A DNA stretch of 64,000 bases from Ohtaekwangia sp036786105 (GTDB taxonomy: Bacteria; Bacteroidota; Bacteroidia; Cytophagales; Cyclobacteriaceae): the NCBI RefSeq assembly GCF_036786105.1, contig NZ_DAIQRQ010000002.1, positions 124,001-188,000 on the forward strand, read 5' to 3'. Position 1 is the stretch's first letter; every line of letters begins with the position of its first letter. This document shows positions 1 to 9,408 of the stretch, one piece after another. The translations under genes and the position numbers were made by a program. The notes beneath the pieces are model-generated. The model was not told where the DNA came from, made no database searches, and worked only from the letters and a program-made list of their open reading frames with translations.

Positions 1-1201
1 TTTCCTGCAGCACGTCTGTAGCCACACGCTGAATGTCGGCTACCGTTACAGCTGTTAATTTTTCTGCCTCGCGATTTACCAGATCAGCATCGCCCGAAAG
101 TTTGGAGAAAGCAAGGTTCATCGCGCGATTCATTACCTCCATTTCACCAAACTCTAATGTGGACTCTGCTTGATTCTTCACCTTTTCCAGTTCGTCAAAA
201 GTTACACCGTTGGCAACCACTTCATCCAGTATAGCATTTACTTCCTTCTCGGCATCCTGCAGCGATACACCTTCTTTTACGCGGCCACTTACTACCAGTA
301 GACCAGGATCAATCGTGCCCATTACAAAAGACGAAATGGAAGTAAAGATTTCCTTTTCTTTTATCAACTGCTGGTATAGTCTGCTTGATTGTCCGCGGCT
401 TAATACATCGCTCAACAGATCAATCGCATAGTAGTCGTTATGAAAGCGACCCGGCATATGCCATGCTTTATAGAATGCATCGGCCGGTACTTTTGCTTCT
501 ACCTGGGCAAAACGCTTTTGTGCTTGCTTGTTTTCTTTCGGAAGATTTCGCGGCTTGAGTTTTCCGGCAGGTATAGGACCAAACCATTTTTCGGCAAGTG
601 TTTTTACCTGGTTAAAAGTAACGTGACCTGCCACAACCAGTATAGCATTGTTGGGTACATAATGACTGAAGAAAAAATTCTTCACATCGTCCATGGTGGC
701 ATCTTCAATGTGTGCGATCTCCTTGCCAATCGTTGCCCATTGATACGGGTGTTGCTGATAAGCCAGCGGGCGCAGCTTTAACCAAACATCTCCATAAGGC
801 TGATTCAAATAGCGTTGCTTGAATTCTTCTATAACAACTTTGCGTTGTACTTCCAGCACTTTCGGATCGAAAGAAAGACTTAACATGCGATCGCTCTCCA
901 GCCAGAAACCTGTTTCAAGATTGGCCGCTGGTAACGTCAGATAATAATTTGTGATGTCGGTATTGGTGAAAGCGTTATTCTCACCACCCACGCGCTGCAG
1001 CGGTTCATCATAGCTGGGTATGTTAACCGAACCTCCAAACATGAGATGCTCGAAGAGATGCGCGAATCCGGTTTTATCCGGATGCTCATCGCGTGAACCA
1101 ACATCGTATAAAATATTCATTACAGCGATCTGCACGGTAGGATCTTCGTGTACAATTACGCGCAGGCCGTTCTCCAAAGTAAATTCCTGAAAGTTTATCA
1201 T
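1..1201 (-). CDS. M16 family zinc metallopeptidase, partial (C-terminal end cut by window edge)
   Basis: The reading frame starts at the ATG at 1199-1201 and stays open for 400 codons to the window edge, so the C-terminal end is missing. It encodes a pitrilysin/insulinase-type peptidase: the inverted zinc motif HLFEH (H48, E51, H52) is present, and a downstream VVIEEFKQR segment supplies the third zinc-ligand Glu expected about 75 residues later. The N-terminus reads NGLRVIVHEDPTVQIA, typical of the family. No signal peptide is evident from this start, so it may be cytoplasmic or belong to a pair of M16 subunits, one catalytic and one not; this one keeps the catalytic residues. The second M16 domain lies partly or wholly outside the window. 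Class is confident; substrate is unknown. Confidence 0.92.
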   Translation of the reverse strand, partial: MINFQEFTLENGLRVIVHEDPTVQIAVMNILYDVGSRDEHPDKTGFAHLFEHLMFGGSVNIPSYDEPLQRVGGENNAFTNTDITNYYLTLPAANLETGFWLESDRMLSLSFDPKVLEVQRKVVIEEFKQRYLNQPYGDVWLKLRPLAYQQHPYQWATIGKEIAHIEDATMDDVKNFFFSHYVPNNAILVVAGHVTFNQVKTLAEKWFGPIPAGKLKPRNLPKENKQAQKRFAQVEAKVPADAFYKAWHMPGRFHNDYYAIDLLSDVLSRGQSSRLYQQLIKEKEIFTSISSFVMGTIDPGLLVVSGRVKEGVSLQDAEKEVNAILDEVVANGVTFDELEKVKNQAESTLEFGEMEVMNRAMNLAFSKLSGDADLVNREAEKLTAVTVADIQRVATDVLQE

Positions 1202-1208
1202 GTGACGC

Positions 1209-1216
1209 CAAAAATA
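1209..1216 (-). promoter_or_regulatory. Bacteroidota-type -7 box for the M16 peptidase gene
   Basis: On the minus strand the sequence TATTTTTG matches TAnnTTTG exactly, 7 bases upstream of the ATG. No clear TTG (-33) box sits at the usual spacing, so support rests on the -7 element and position alone. It implies a very short or absent 5' leader. Confidence 0.4.
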
Positions 1217-1255
1217 ACAAGATCAAACGATTTGATGACGATAAATAAATTGCCC

Positions 1256-4200
1256 TTATTCCGACACCTCTTGAACCGGCAGTGAGATTGTAAATACCGT
1301 GCCTTCTCCTAACACCGAAGTGGCTTGTACTGTTCCGCCCAGTTTGGCAACCGACTCTTTCAAAATATACAAGCCTAATCCTGAGCCTTGTGCATCTTCG
1401 TTGGCACGATAGAACATATCAAAGATGTGAGCGAGATGCTCATTTCCAATACCAATACCGTTGTCTTCTATGGTAATCACGTATTGTTTCTCCGATTTCT
1501 CCAGCGATATGCATACAAAAGGCTTTCGATCGCCACCCGTCCAATAGAACTTGATAGCGTTGGAGATAAGGTTGTTGAGAATGATCTTTAACCGGGTTAC
1601 ATCAGACACCATTTCGGTAGCCGCGCGATCATTGATCATAAACAATATTTTGTTATAGCTGGGAGCATATTGATGGTCGAGCAACAGGTTCTGAACAAAT
1701 TCCCGGAACGAAAATTTTTCGAGTTTGACGGGCATGCGTGAGTTGCGCGAATAGCTCACCACTTCTTCAATAAATTCTTCCAGCTTGCGTACACTGCTCT
1801 CCATCATTGACAAATACGTCTCATGGCTTTCAATGGATTTATCCATGCGTGCTACCATAATAAGACCAAGAATGGATTTTAACGGAGCACTTAAATCGTG
1901 AGAGGCACTGTATACAAACCGGTCAAGCTCAGAATTGCGCTGCATTAATTCTTCATTGGCGCGTTGCAGATCATGTGTACGTTCAGTAACAAGCTGTTGC
2001 AGGTAAAAACGCCTCTTCTTCATGAAATAAGAGCTGATCGAGAATGTAACCCAAATAATGAACAGGGCAATGAGTATAGCACCGAATATAAATTTATCGC
2101 TAAGCCAATACGGTTGCCCTATAGATATAGCAAGCGATGTAACTTCACTCCACCCCAGACCAGTATTTTTCCGTGCACGCACATGGAGTGTGTGCTTCCC
2201 GAATGAGAGGTTGGATAGACTTAGCTCAGAAGATTCGAACGTATGCCATGTAGCTTCACTATCAATGCGGTACTGCATGGTAATCTTATTCTCCGGAAAG
2301 GTGATCGGAGAAAACTCCAGATTGATGAATGATCCATAGGGTGCATCGAGACCATCAACATATTCTTTACGTTTGCCATTTACCTGCGCACTTACGCAAT
2401 ACGGTTTTAACGTAGGCTTGTTACCCATGATGGATTGTACAGAAGAAGCAAGTCCGAACGAAGTTCCTACCCAGATACGTTTTTCGTGGTCAACATGTAT
2501 ACCTCGTGCGGTTATGGTGTTGGATGGCAGACCAGCATTTTCATTGTATAGCCAATACTCACCTGTAGTAATGTTGTAGCGGATAAGCCCGAACGAATTG
2601 GAAAAGAGTATATTTCGATCGTCCATAACTTCCACAGAGCTTACTGAAACATAAGTAAGCGGACTTCCGAGATCAATTCTGCGAATGGTTTGATGATCAT
2701 AGCGAAGCAATCCTTCAGTGGATGCAATCCAAAGCACATCGTTTTGAACGGCCAGATCGCTGATGCTGAAATCGGATATAACTTTAAAGTGTACAGGAAG
2801 GCTTATATTCTTGAATTCATGAGAGCCATTTTCCTTCAAAAACAAATAGGCATCTACACCACTGGAGGCAACATATATACCGCGCGATCCTTCGCGCACC
2901 AGGTTTATTTCACTCTGGCTTCCCAGGGGTATTTTATAGCGCTCAATTTGCAAATCGTTATTGATAACTTTTAGTGTAGGGCTTCGTGCCTGCCCCAGCC
3001 ATACGTTATCGTGAGAGTCCAGAAAAATGTCGTGAACAAAATTTCCTTCCTGTGAAAAATCCCACCGCTTCTGCACTGCACCATTTTTAAAAAGAAGTAT
3101 GTCAAAAGCAGAACTTGCCCACAGACCTCGTTTACCAAACTGTAGCGATTGAAAATAGTTGTCTTTGTTATTGTATATAACTTTTGCTTCCCAATTGCGC
3201 CCATCCTTTAATGGGTGCAGTTGTATTAAGGTTTCCTTGTAACAATAATATACGGACTTTGTTTCGGGGTCATCTGCTATATCTTCAATAAAGTGTGCTT
3301 CCGAATTAAGATCGGGCACGGTGAATTGATTTTTCTGCGCAATCACCAGACCTTTATCAGAAGCAATCCACAAATCTCCTTCCTCACTGAAATAAGCACT
3401 GTTTACACTATTGAAATTAAACAACAATGCTTCTACCGGTGCTGAGGCACTATCGGGCCTTACGTGGTATACATCCTGCCCAAACGTACTGATCCATAGA
3501 CTTGAATCTGCAGCCATCAGTAAATGGGAAGCATTCATAATGGGAAACGCACGCTGTAGCTGCTGCAGTTCTCCTGATTGAAATGTAGCCCTGTATATGC
3601 CTTCTTCTGATGCTATCCATAAGACACCATTATTATAAATCACATGACTTATCGACGCAGGGAGCGATGACTTCAATTGCAGGAAACTGCGTGTAGACCG
3701 ATCGTAACGATATACTTTTCCCTGATACGATATAGTATAGAGCTGGCCTTCATTATCTTCAAAAAAACTGAACGACCTGACAAATACGGGCGAACGGTTT
3801 GCCATACCAAAATCGTAGCGATTGAACGTTTTACCGTTATAGGCCAGTATAGATTGCGACTCCCCGAGCCAGATCAAACCTTCTTTGTCTTCATAAATAG
3901 ACTTGGCATACCAAAGCGTTGTATCTGTGAGGGTGCGCGCTCCGCGGATTAGTTTTTTGAAGAAGACGGTATCGATCCGGTTTTGTATTTCGATCAGGTC
4001 AAGGTCGCCAAAGGCCAGCAAGCGCCCGTCATGGGTTTTGAGAAATCCTTTGGTGTACTGACTAAGAAAAGCGTTTTTATACGTGTGAAAGTGAAGCCCA
4101 TCGTATTTTACCAGACCATCATCGGTGGCTATCCAGAAAAAACCCAGCGAGTCTTGTGCAACAGCTTTAATAACATCGCTGGGCAAGCCATTCTCAACTC

Positions 4201-4285
4201 TGTATTCATGAAAACGAAACTCCTGCCCATGGATAGTAATAGTCGCCAACAAGCACCCGATAATCAATAGGCAGTACCTCATCAC
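1256..4285 (-). CDS. Periplasmic two-component-propeller sensor histidine kinase
   Basis: A 1009-residue membrane sensor kinase. Order of parts: signal peptide (MMRYCLLIIGCLLATITIHG), about 600 residues of regulator-propeller repeats (recurrent motifs such as GFFWIATDDGLVKYDG, IWVGTSFGL, LWIASTEGLLRYD), a Y_Y_Y-type beta-sandwich ending in KHTLHVRARKN, one transmembrane helix (FIFGAILIALFIIWVTF), a short coiled linker, a HisKA domain with phospho-acceptor H796 (SASHDLSAPLKS), and a HATPase domain with N box (NNLISNAIKFY), G1 (EDNGIGI) and G2 (GSGLGLYIL). It resembles the sensory half of Bacteroidota hybrid systems, but it ends after the ATPase domain: there is no receiver or AraC-type output domain, so it needs a separate response regulator, which is not adjacent. 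Start could be either of the first two ATGs. The ligand is unknown; polysaccharide fragments are common for this sensor type. Confidence 0.93.
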   Translation of the reverse strand: MMRYCLLIIGCLLATITIHGQEFRFHEYRVENGLPSDVIKAVAQDSLGFFWIATDDGLVKYDGLHFHTYKNAFLSQYTKGFLKTHDGRLLAFGDLDLIEIQNRIDTVFFKKLIRGARTLTDTTLWYAKSIYEDKEGLIWLGESQSILAYNGKTFNRYDFGMANRSPVFVRSFSFFEDNEGQLYTISYQGKVYRYDRSTRSFLQLKSSLPASISHVIYNNGVLWIASEEGIYRATFQSGELQQLQRAFPIMNASHLLMAADSSLWISTFGQDVYHVRPDSASAPVEALLFNFNSVNSAYFSEEGDLWIASDKGLVIAQKNQFTVPDLNSEAHFIEDIADDPETKSVYYCYKETLIQLHPLKDGRNWEAKVIYNNKDNYFQSLQFGKRGLWASSAFDILLFKNGAVQKRWDFSQEGNFVHDIFLDSHDNVWLGQARSPTLKVINNDLQIERYKIPLGSQSEINLVREGSRGIYVASSGVDAYLFLKENGSHEFKNISLPVHFKVISDFSISDLAVQNDVLWIASTEGLLRYDHQTIRRIDLGSPLTYVSVSSVEVMDDRNILFSNSFGLIRYNITTGEYWLYNENAGLPSNTITARGIHVDHEKRIWVGTSFGLASSVQSIMGNKPTLKPYCVSAQVNGKRKEYVDGLDAPYGSFINLEFSPITFPENKITMQYRIDSEATWHTFESSELSLSNLSFGKHTLHVRARKNTGLGWSEVTSLAISIGQPYWLSDKFIFGAILIALFIIWVTFSISSYFMKKRRFYLQQLVTERTHDLQRANEELMQRNSELDRFVYSASHDLSAPLKSILGLIMVARMDKSIESHETYLSMMESSVRKLEEFIEEVVSYSRNSRMPVKLEKFSFREFVQNLLLDHQYAPSYNKILFMINDRAATEMVSDVTRLKIILNNLISNAIKFYWTGGDRKPFVCISLEKSEKQYVITIEDNGIGIGNEHLAHIFDMFYRANEDAQGSGLGLYILKESVAKLGGTVQATSVLGEGTVFTISLPVQEVSE

Positions 4286-4360
4286 TTAAATCATGAACGC
4301 TAAAGATAACAGAGTTTTTGTAGTGTAAGTATTTGGGTGCATTAAGAATTCAATATCAGA

Positions 4361-4388
4361 TTGGAAGTGAAAAACTCGTTTAACTTTG
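4361..4388 (+). promoter_or_regulatory. Bacteroidota-type promoter for the E1 dehydrogenase gene
   Basis: TTG (4361-4363), 17 bases, then TAACTTTG (4381-4388) gives an exact TTG/TAnnTTTG promoter ending 21 bases before the ATG at 4410. The apparent upstream TTG start at 4386 lies inside the -7 box, which argues that translation begins at 4410. Confidence 0.7.
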
Positions 4389-4409
4389 CCTGGCTCATTG
4401 ACCCGAATT

Positions 4410-6389
4410 ATGAAGTTTGACCGGAAAAATAACACAAACGATCAGTTAAAGAAACTGTACGAATCTCTTCTGTTTCCACGTATGATCGAAGAAAAGATGC
4501 TCATCCTGCTTCGACAGAATCGAATCTCGAAATGGTTTAGCGGCATCGGACAGGAAGCAATTTCAGTTGGGATTACACAGGCTCTTTATAAAGACGAATA
4601 TATCTTGCCCATGCACCGCAACCTTGGTGTGTTTACAGGAAGAGATATGCCTTTCGAAAGACTTTTTGCCCAATGGCAAGGCACTATGATGGGCTATACC
4701 AAAGGAAGAGATCGCTCCTTTCACTTTGGCACCAACGAGCATCACATTGTAGGTATGATCTCGCATCTTGGTCCGCAAAATGGTGTGGCCGATGGTATAG
4801 CACTTGCCTCCAAACTGAAAGGTGAAAAGAAAGTAACGGTTGTGTTTAATGGTGATGGCGGTACCAGTGAAGGCGATTTTCATGAAGGCATCAACGTAGC
4901 AGCGGTGTGGGACTTGCCGGTAATTTTTGTGATTGAGAACAATGGCTATGGATTGTCTACCCCAAGTAGTGAACAATTTCGTTGCAAGCAATTTATTGAT
5001 AAAGCCATTGGCTATGGTATAGAAGGTGTACAAGTGGATGGCAACAATATTCTGGAAGTATACAATACGGTATTGTCGCTGGCAGAACAGATTCGTAATA
5101 ACCCACGGCCCGTCTTGTTGGAATGTATAACGTTCCGCATGCGGGGTCATGAAGAAGCTTCAGGTACTAAATATGTACCGAAGGAATTGATGGAAACCTG
5201 GGCCAGTAAAGATCCGGTAGAGAACTATGAAAAGTATTTGCTGGATGAAAAGGTCATCGATCAGATATATATCGACAGCACCCGCAAGGAAATTAAAAAG
5301 AAAATTGAAGATGGTCTGGAGATCGCATTCCAGGAAACGCATCCCATAGCGGATACAGCACTGGAAGAGAAGGATGTATACGCGCCCTTTACACAGGTAG
5401 TGATTGCACCATCATCTGAAAAAAAATCAGAGAAACGATTTATCGATGCCATTAGCGATGGTCTGCGGCAGAGCATGGAGCGTTTTGATAACCTCGTGCT
5501 AATGGGCCAGGATATTGCCGAATATGGTGGTGTATTTAAAATCACAGAAGGCTTTGTTGAAAAATTTGGGAAAGCACGGGTACGCAATACTCCGTTGTGC
5601 GAAGCCGCTATAGTAGGTACCAGTCTCGGCTTATCGGTAAAAGGCATGAAAGCGATGGTTGAAATGCAGTTTGCTGATTTTGTTACTGAAGGATTCAACC
5701 AGATCGTTAACAACCTGGCAAAGACACATTGGCGTTGGGGCCAGGCAGCGGATGTAGTGGTGCGTATGCCTACCGGAGCAGGCACAGCGGCAGGGCCATT
5801 TCACTCCCAAAGCAACGAAGCATGGTTCTTCCACACACCTGGACTAAAAATCGTATACCCTTCTAATCCTTACGATGCAAAAGGTTTGTTGTGCGCAGCA
5901 CTGGAAGACCCTAATCCGGTAATGTACTTTGAGCACAAGCTGATGTATCGTTCTCTGAAAGACACTATACCGGATGATTACTATACGGTGGAGATCGGCA
6001 AAGCAAAAATAATTCGCGAAGGTTCCGATCTGTCAATCATTACCTATGGTATGGGCGTTCATTGGGCAACAGAAATACTGGATACAATGCCCAATGTAAA
6101 TGCAACGTTGCTGGATCTGCGTACATTATTGCCATGGGATCATGAAGCAATACTGGACGCAGTAAAGAAAACAAACCGTGTGTTGATCTTGCATGAAGAT
6201 ACATTAACAGGAGGTGTCGGAGCGGAGATCGCTGCCTGGATAAGCGAGCATGCCTTTCAATACCTCGATGCACCAGTTATGCGCGAAGCCAGCCTGGACA
6301 CGGCCATTCCCTTTGCACCAACTCTGGAAACGAATTTTTTACCCAAAATCAGATTAAAGAAAAAGATCGAATCGCTGCTGGAATATTGA
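4410..6389 (+). CDS. 2-oxo acid dehydrogenase E1, fused alpha and beta subunits
   Basis: A thiamine-pyrophosphate-dependent E1 enzyme of 659 residues that joins the normally separate alpha and beta chains. The alpha part (about 1-330) has the TPP/Mg motif from GDGGTSEGDF (starting near residue 148) to the distal ENN, and the substrate-channel signature RMRGHEEASG. The beta part (about 340-659) has MGQDIAEYGGVFK, the MPTGAGTAAGPFHSQS segment and a transketolase C-terminal domain. It would decarboxylate a 2-oxo acid and pass the acyl group to a lipoyl E2. The fused architecture is usual in Bacteroidota, where it is mostly annotated as 2-oxoisovalerate (branched-chain) dehydrogenase; a pyruvate-type role cannot be excluded. 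No E2 or E3 gene is adjacent. The ATG at 4410 is preferred over TTG 4386 because the latter is within the promoter. Confidence 0.92.
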   Translation: MKFDRKNNTNDQLKKLYESLLFPRMIEEKMLILLRQNRISKWFSGIGQEAISVGITQALYKDEYILPMHRNLGVFTGRDMPFERLFAQWQGTMMGYTKGRDRSFHFGTNEHHIVGMISHLGPQNGVADGIALASKLKGEKKVTVVFNGDGGTSEGDFHEGINVAAVWDLPVIFVIENNGYGLSTPSSEQFRCKQFIDKAIGYGIEGVQVDGNNILEVYNTVLSLAEQIRNNPRPVLLECITFRMRGHEEASGTKYVPKELMETWASKDPVENYEKYLLDEKVIDQIYIDSTRKEIKKKIEDGLEIAFQETHPIADTALEEKDVYAPFTQVVIAPSSEKKSEKRFIDAISDGLRQSMERFDNLVLMGQDIAEYGGVFKITEGFVEKFGKARVRNTPLCEAAIVGTSLGLSVKGMKAMVEMQFADFVTEGFNQIVNNLAKTHWRWGQAADVVVRMPTGAGTAAGPFHSQSNEAWFFHTPGLKIVYPSNPYDAKGLLCAALEDPNPVMYFEHKLMYRSLKDTIPDDYYTVEIGKAKIIREGSDLSIITYGMGVHWATEILDTMPNVNATLLDLRTLLPWDHEAILDAVKKTNRVLILHEDTLTGGVGAEIAAWISEHAFQYLDAPVMREASLDTAIPFAPTLETNFLPKIRLKKKIESLLEY

Positions 6390-6489
6390 CGGTTCAGTGC
6401 AGCTATAAAGAGCCAATAAAACGCTTTGTCGAACGTTCTGGATCAGGGATTTAATTTTTACTTATCTTAGCCTGTTTCTTTTCCATTTT

Positions 6490-8901
6490 TTGAACGCAAG
6501 AACACACAATAGCAACAGCATTTTTTCAACAGCCATCAAGTCGGCAGGACTTATCGTTATTCTTTTTCTGCTGGCACTTCCGGCCATGGCCCAGAACACG
6601 AAAGGTGACAGACCTCAATCTTCAGGAGGAGGCGGTACCAGACGCGAAAGCCGTTTCAAACTTTTCAAGAAGAAGAATAAAGGATCTAAGGGACCAGGCT
6701 ACAGCCGGGCTCAATCCAGAGGACCGTCACGGGCGAGTAGTGCACGTAAGCCATCGAAGACAAAACCGGGTAAGCCTATCGGCGGACGCCTGCCGCGTAC
6801 TGCTTCCAAGCCTGGCAAACAGCGAGCCTGGCGTGGTGATATTACCGGAAGACGCATCCGTACTAAAAACACAGAGAGTGCCGGTAGCGCCCGAAATGTA
6901 TACCCACAGAGTGGCCGCTATGTAAACCACAGCTCTACAAGTGAACGTGGCACGAGGCAGAATACAAGGTCACAAGCACCGGTTCGCGTACGAAGTGTGT
7001 CGGGTAAAATGAAGAAAGTATATCCGCAGAGCGGGCAGTTTGTACATAATCCATCAAAAAATCCCCATGAGGGTTCTCCGCCCGGAAAAAAAAGAAAAGT
7101 AGTGCGCTCCGCCTCCCGGTCATTTATAGCGCGGAAGAGCACAAACATTTACGCCAACTTTCCACGTCCCAAGCATAAACCTGAAAGAGCGTACGTTGGC
7201 GATATAGCAGGGCGAAAACTGCGCACTAAAAATTATGAATCGCCAAGACCCGGCCTGAGTGCTCCCGGATTTAAACCGTATGCAGGCAGGAAGCGGGTGG
7301 GCGAGCGCCCTTATCGTGGTCCGGCAGCAGGCAGCTACCGTTCAGCCACACGCACCAAACCACAGGCGTGGATCGGCGATGTTTCCGGAAGAAGAATAAG
7401 AGGCCGAAATTATACCTCTAAGAAACGGGTAGAAGGTGTACCCATGCTTGGTTCAAGACCTCGGTCGGCTACCCGCACGGGTATGCGTTCGGGTGCGCTT
7501 CCACACAAAGTTCCAGGTAGAGGCTTTTTCAGTTTGCGGAAATATCAATCACAGGCCAGAGGAAGAAGACCTTTACAGGGCGGAGGCAGCGTAAGTGGCA
7601 AGCTCTGGAACAACCAGCAATCGGCTATACCAGTTCGTGTACCGAAGTCAAATGCGATGGTCGGTTATTCAGGTAGAATAAAATCGGGCAGACCGTTGAA
7701 GGGAGGAGGCAGTGTAAGTGGCAAGCTTTGGAATAACAGGCAATCTGCTATCCCTGTTCGTGTACCCAAATCAAATGCAATGGTGGGTTATTCGGGCAGA
7801 ATAAAATCGGGCAGACCGCTGAAAGGCGGAGGCAGTGTAAGTGGCAAGCTTTGGAACAATAAGCAGTCCGCTATTCCTGTTCGCGTACCCAAATCAAATG
7901 CAATGGTAGGTTACTCAGGCAGAATAAAGGCTGGCAGACCTCTAAAAGGTGGTGGAAGTGTAAGCGGCAGAATATGGAATAACAATGGCAGTGCTATCCC
8001 TGTTCGCGTTCCTAAATCGGATGCCATAGGCAAATATAGCGGTAACATGAAAGGAGGTCGCCCCTTGAAAGGTGGCGGTAGTGTGAGTGGAAAATTATGG
8101 AACAATAATGAGTCTGCTGTTCCTGGAAAACTCCCTCCAACATCGGCACAGAAGATCAATGGCTATCCGGGGAAAATGAAGAGATTTTCTGCTCAGCCCG
8201 GATTCTCAGATCAGGGTGAAGAATTTACAGGCTACATCAGACGGCCCCGGTTGTGGAAAGACTATATCAAAAATCCAAAGTCGCACGAAGAAGCCTTGAA
8301 AAAGAAAAGACCGAAAAGCCCTGTGTATGCGGTAGATGGTTATCAGATAGCAGTGCGCACACGCAAGTATGTGAAGAACGAGAACGCTGCCGAAGATGCA
8401 ACACCCAAACTGAAACCAACACGCGCAACGCATCAGGTAGGCGAACTCCAGATTCGGGTAAAACAGCCGGCTCATGGTAAGAAAAAGAATGCTCCCGAAG
8501 ATGCTCTGCCGGGTTTAACACCAACCAAAGAAACCATAAAGGCAAGCCAATACGCAAAAGGTGTGCGCCGCACGTGGCGTTATATTCACAATCAGAGCAG
8601 TGCAGAAGAGGCCATGAAGGTGCGCGAACCCGGAAAAGCCTTTGCGCGCGCTACCGATTACCAAGGCAACATCAAAATGCAAAAGTTCAGGCTCTTTGAG
8701 AAGAACCGGGCACTACATCCGGATGCAAAGTTTGTAAAGCTCAACAAGAACAATGTAGATGGAGAACGTGATCTGCTCACGAACTTTAAGCTATGGTGGG
8801 CGCGTTTATTCAAGAAAGAAGAAACACAACCGGATCATCTCAAAGACAAGGGGCATAAGCCTCGTTATGATAAAGGTGAACAGGGACTGTGGTATGATTA
8901 A
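6490..8901 (+). CDS. Large basic secreted repeat protein, function unknown
   Basis: I do not recognise this 803-residue protein. It starts at TTG 6490 (no in-frame ATG precedes the signal peptide), followed by a hydrophobic segment ending LALPAMAQ, so it is exported. The mature part is extremely rich in Arg, Lys, Gly and Ser. Three repeat classes are visible: a GDI-GRR-R-KN type motif near residues 113, 234 and 293 (AWRGDITGRRIRTKN, AYVGDIAGRKLRTKN, AWIGDVSGRRIRGRN); a VYPQSG motif twice; and five tandem 41-residue repeats (about 359-563) built on GRPLKGGGSVSGKLWNN. The C-terminal 200 residues contain looser NAAEDA/NAPEDA repeats with alternating aromatic and charged residues and end near LWYD. 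Alternation of Gly, aromatic and basic residues suggests beta-rich surface structure. No T9SS C-terminal sorting domain is evident. The bacilliredoxin gene follows after 9 bases and may be cotranscribed. Confidence 0.8.
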   Translation: MNARTHNSNSIFSTAIKSAGLIVILFLLALPAMAQNTKGDRPQSSGGGGTRRESRFKLFKKKNKGSKGPGYSRAQSRGPSRASSARKPSKTKPGKPIGGRLPRTASKPGKQRAWRGDITGRRIRTKNTESAGSARNVYPQSGRYVNHSSTSERGTRQNTRSQAPVRVRSVSGKMKKVYPQSGQFVHNPSKNPHEGSPPGKKRKVVRSASRSFIARKSTNIYANFPRPKHKPERAYVGDIAGRKLRTKNYESPRPGLSAPGFKPYAGRKRVGERPYRGPAAGSYRSATRTKPQAWIGDVSGRRIRGRNYTSKKRVEGVPMLGSRPRSATRTGMRSGALPHKVPGRGFFSLRKYQSQARGRRPLQGGGSVSGKLWNNQQSAIPVRVPKSNAMVGYSGRIKSGRPLKGGGSVSGKLWNNRQSAIPVRVPKSNAMVGYSGRIKSGRPLKGGGSVSGKLWNNKQSAIPVRVPKSNAMVGYSGRIKAGRPLKGGGSVSGRIWNNNGSAIPVRVPKSDAIGKYSGNMKGGRPLKGGGSVSGKLWNNNESAVPGKLPPTSAQKINGYPGKMKRFSAQPGFSDQGEEFTGYIRRPRLWKDYIKNPKSHEEALKKKRPKSPVYAVDGYQIAVRTRKYVKNENAAEDATPKLKPTRATHQVGELQIRVKQPAHGKKKNAPEDALPGLTPTKETIKASQYAKGVRRTWRYIHNQSSAEEAMKVREPGKAFARATDYQGNIKMQKFRLFEKNRALHPDAKFVKLNKNNVDGERDLLTNFKLWWARLFKKEETQPDHLKDKGHKPRYDKGEQGLWYD
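7564..8178 (+). repeat. Five tandem 123-bp repeats (41 codons each)
   Basis: Copies begin at 7564, 7687, 7810, 7933 and 8056, each exactly 123 bases apart and in frame with the host gene. Copies 2 and 3 are nearly identical; copies 1, 4 and 5 diverge, the last losing its second half. Many differences between copies are synonymous third-base changes, suggesting the protein repeat is under selection and not just a recent DNA slippage product. Confidence 0.93.
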
Positions 8902-8910
8902 CAAAGAACT

Positions 8911-9252
8911 ATGAATTGGAGTACTCTGAACACCTTGACTCAGCTTGAGCAGATCAAAGAAGAATCAAAAGCAAATCCGGTAGTAATTTTCAAACACAGT
9001 ACGCGTTGCTCCATCAGTCGTACGGTACTCGACCGGTTGGAGCGCAACTGGAAGCATGAAGATTTGGGCCATGTAAAAGCCTATTATCTTGATCTTATTT
9101 CCTACCGCGAAGTGTCCAATCAAATTGCTGAGCAATTTGAGATTGAACATGAATCGCCACAGGTGCTAATTATATCGCAGGGTAAGGCAGTATACGATCA
9201 GTCTCACCTTGGTATTGATTACAACCAGCTACGCCAGGAGCTCAAAAATTAA
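8911..9252 (+). CDS. ytxJ: Bacilliredoxin-like protein, YtxJ/BrxC family
   Basis: A 113-residue thioredoxin-fold protein of the DUF2847 family. The N-terminal strand VVIFKHSTRCSIS places a single redox cysteine (C33) at the thioredoxin active-site position in a TRCS context, as in monothiol bacilliredoxin BrxC (YtxJ). The cis-Pro loop SPQVLII is also present. It is expected to remove bacillithiol from mixed disulfides on cytoplasmic proteins; many Bacteroidota make bacillithiol. No bacillithiol biosynthesis gene is in the window. It follows the repeat protein by 9 bases, probably in one transcript, with no obvious functional link. Confidence 0.88.
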   Translation: MNWSTLNTLTQLEQIKEESKANPVVIFKHSTRCSISRTVLDRLERNWKHEDLGHVKAYYLDLISYREVSNQIAEQFEIEHESPQVLIISQGKAVYDQSHLGIDYNQLRQELKN

Positions 9253-9358
9253 AACTGCTAATCTGCGCAATAAGGTGAAGTGTATTGGGTACGATTGTTA
9301 ACTTTCTCTTGATAAATTCCTGTTGTTGAAATCATTATGAATAACTTCAGGTTTGTAT

Positions 9359-9388
9359 TTGAGTTGGGTATTTAAAAGTCTAAATTTA
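9359..9388 (+). promoter_or_regulatory. Probable promoter for the outer-membrane-like protein gene
   Basis: TTG (9359-9361), 19 bases, then TAAATTTA (9381-9388), a 7/8 match to TAnnTTTG, 20 bases before ATG 9409. Confidence 0.4.
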
Positions 9389-9408
9389 TTGCAAAGATTC
9401 TTGTGAGG

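Noticed and set aside
210..781. Two short plus-strand frames inside the M16 gene
   Set aside because: The minus-strand M16 frame is open for 400 codons with the zinc motif; these are shadows.
4386..4409. TTG start upstream of E1 ATG
   Set aside because: The TTG is the last part of the TAACTTTG promoter box; a start there would require transcription from further upstream.
4563..5785. 195- and 174-codon open frames antisense to the E1 gene
   Set aside because: Both overlap the well-supported E1 dehydrogenase and show no protein family features.
6605..6925. 106-codon frame overlapping the basic repeat protein
   Set aside because: Offset frame within repeat-rich coding sequence; the long frame has a signal peptide and repeat structure.
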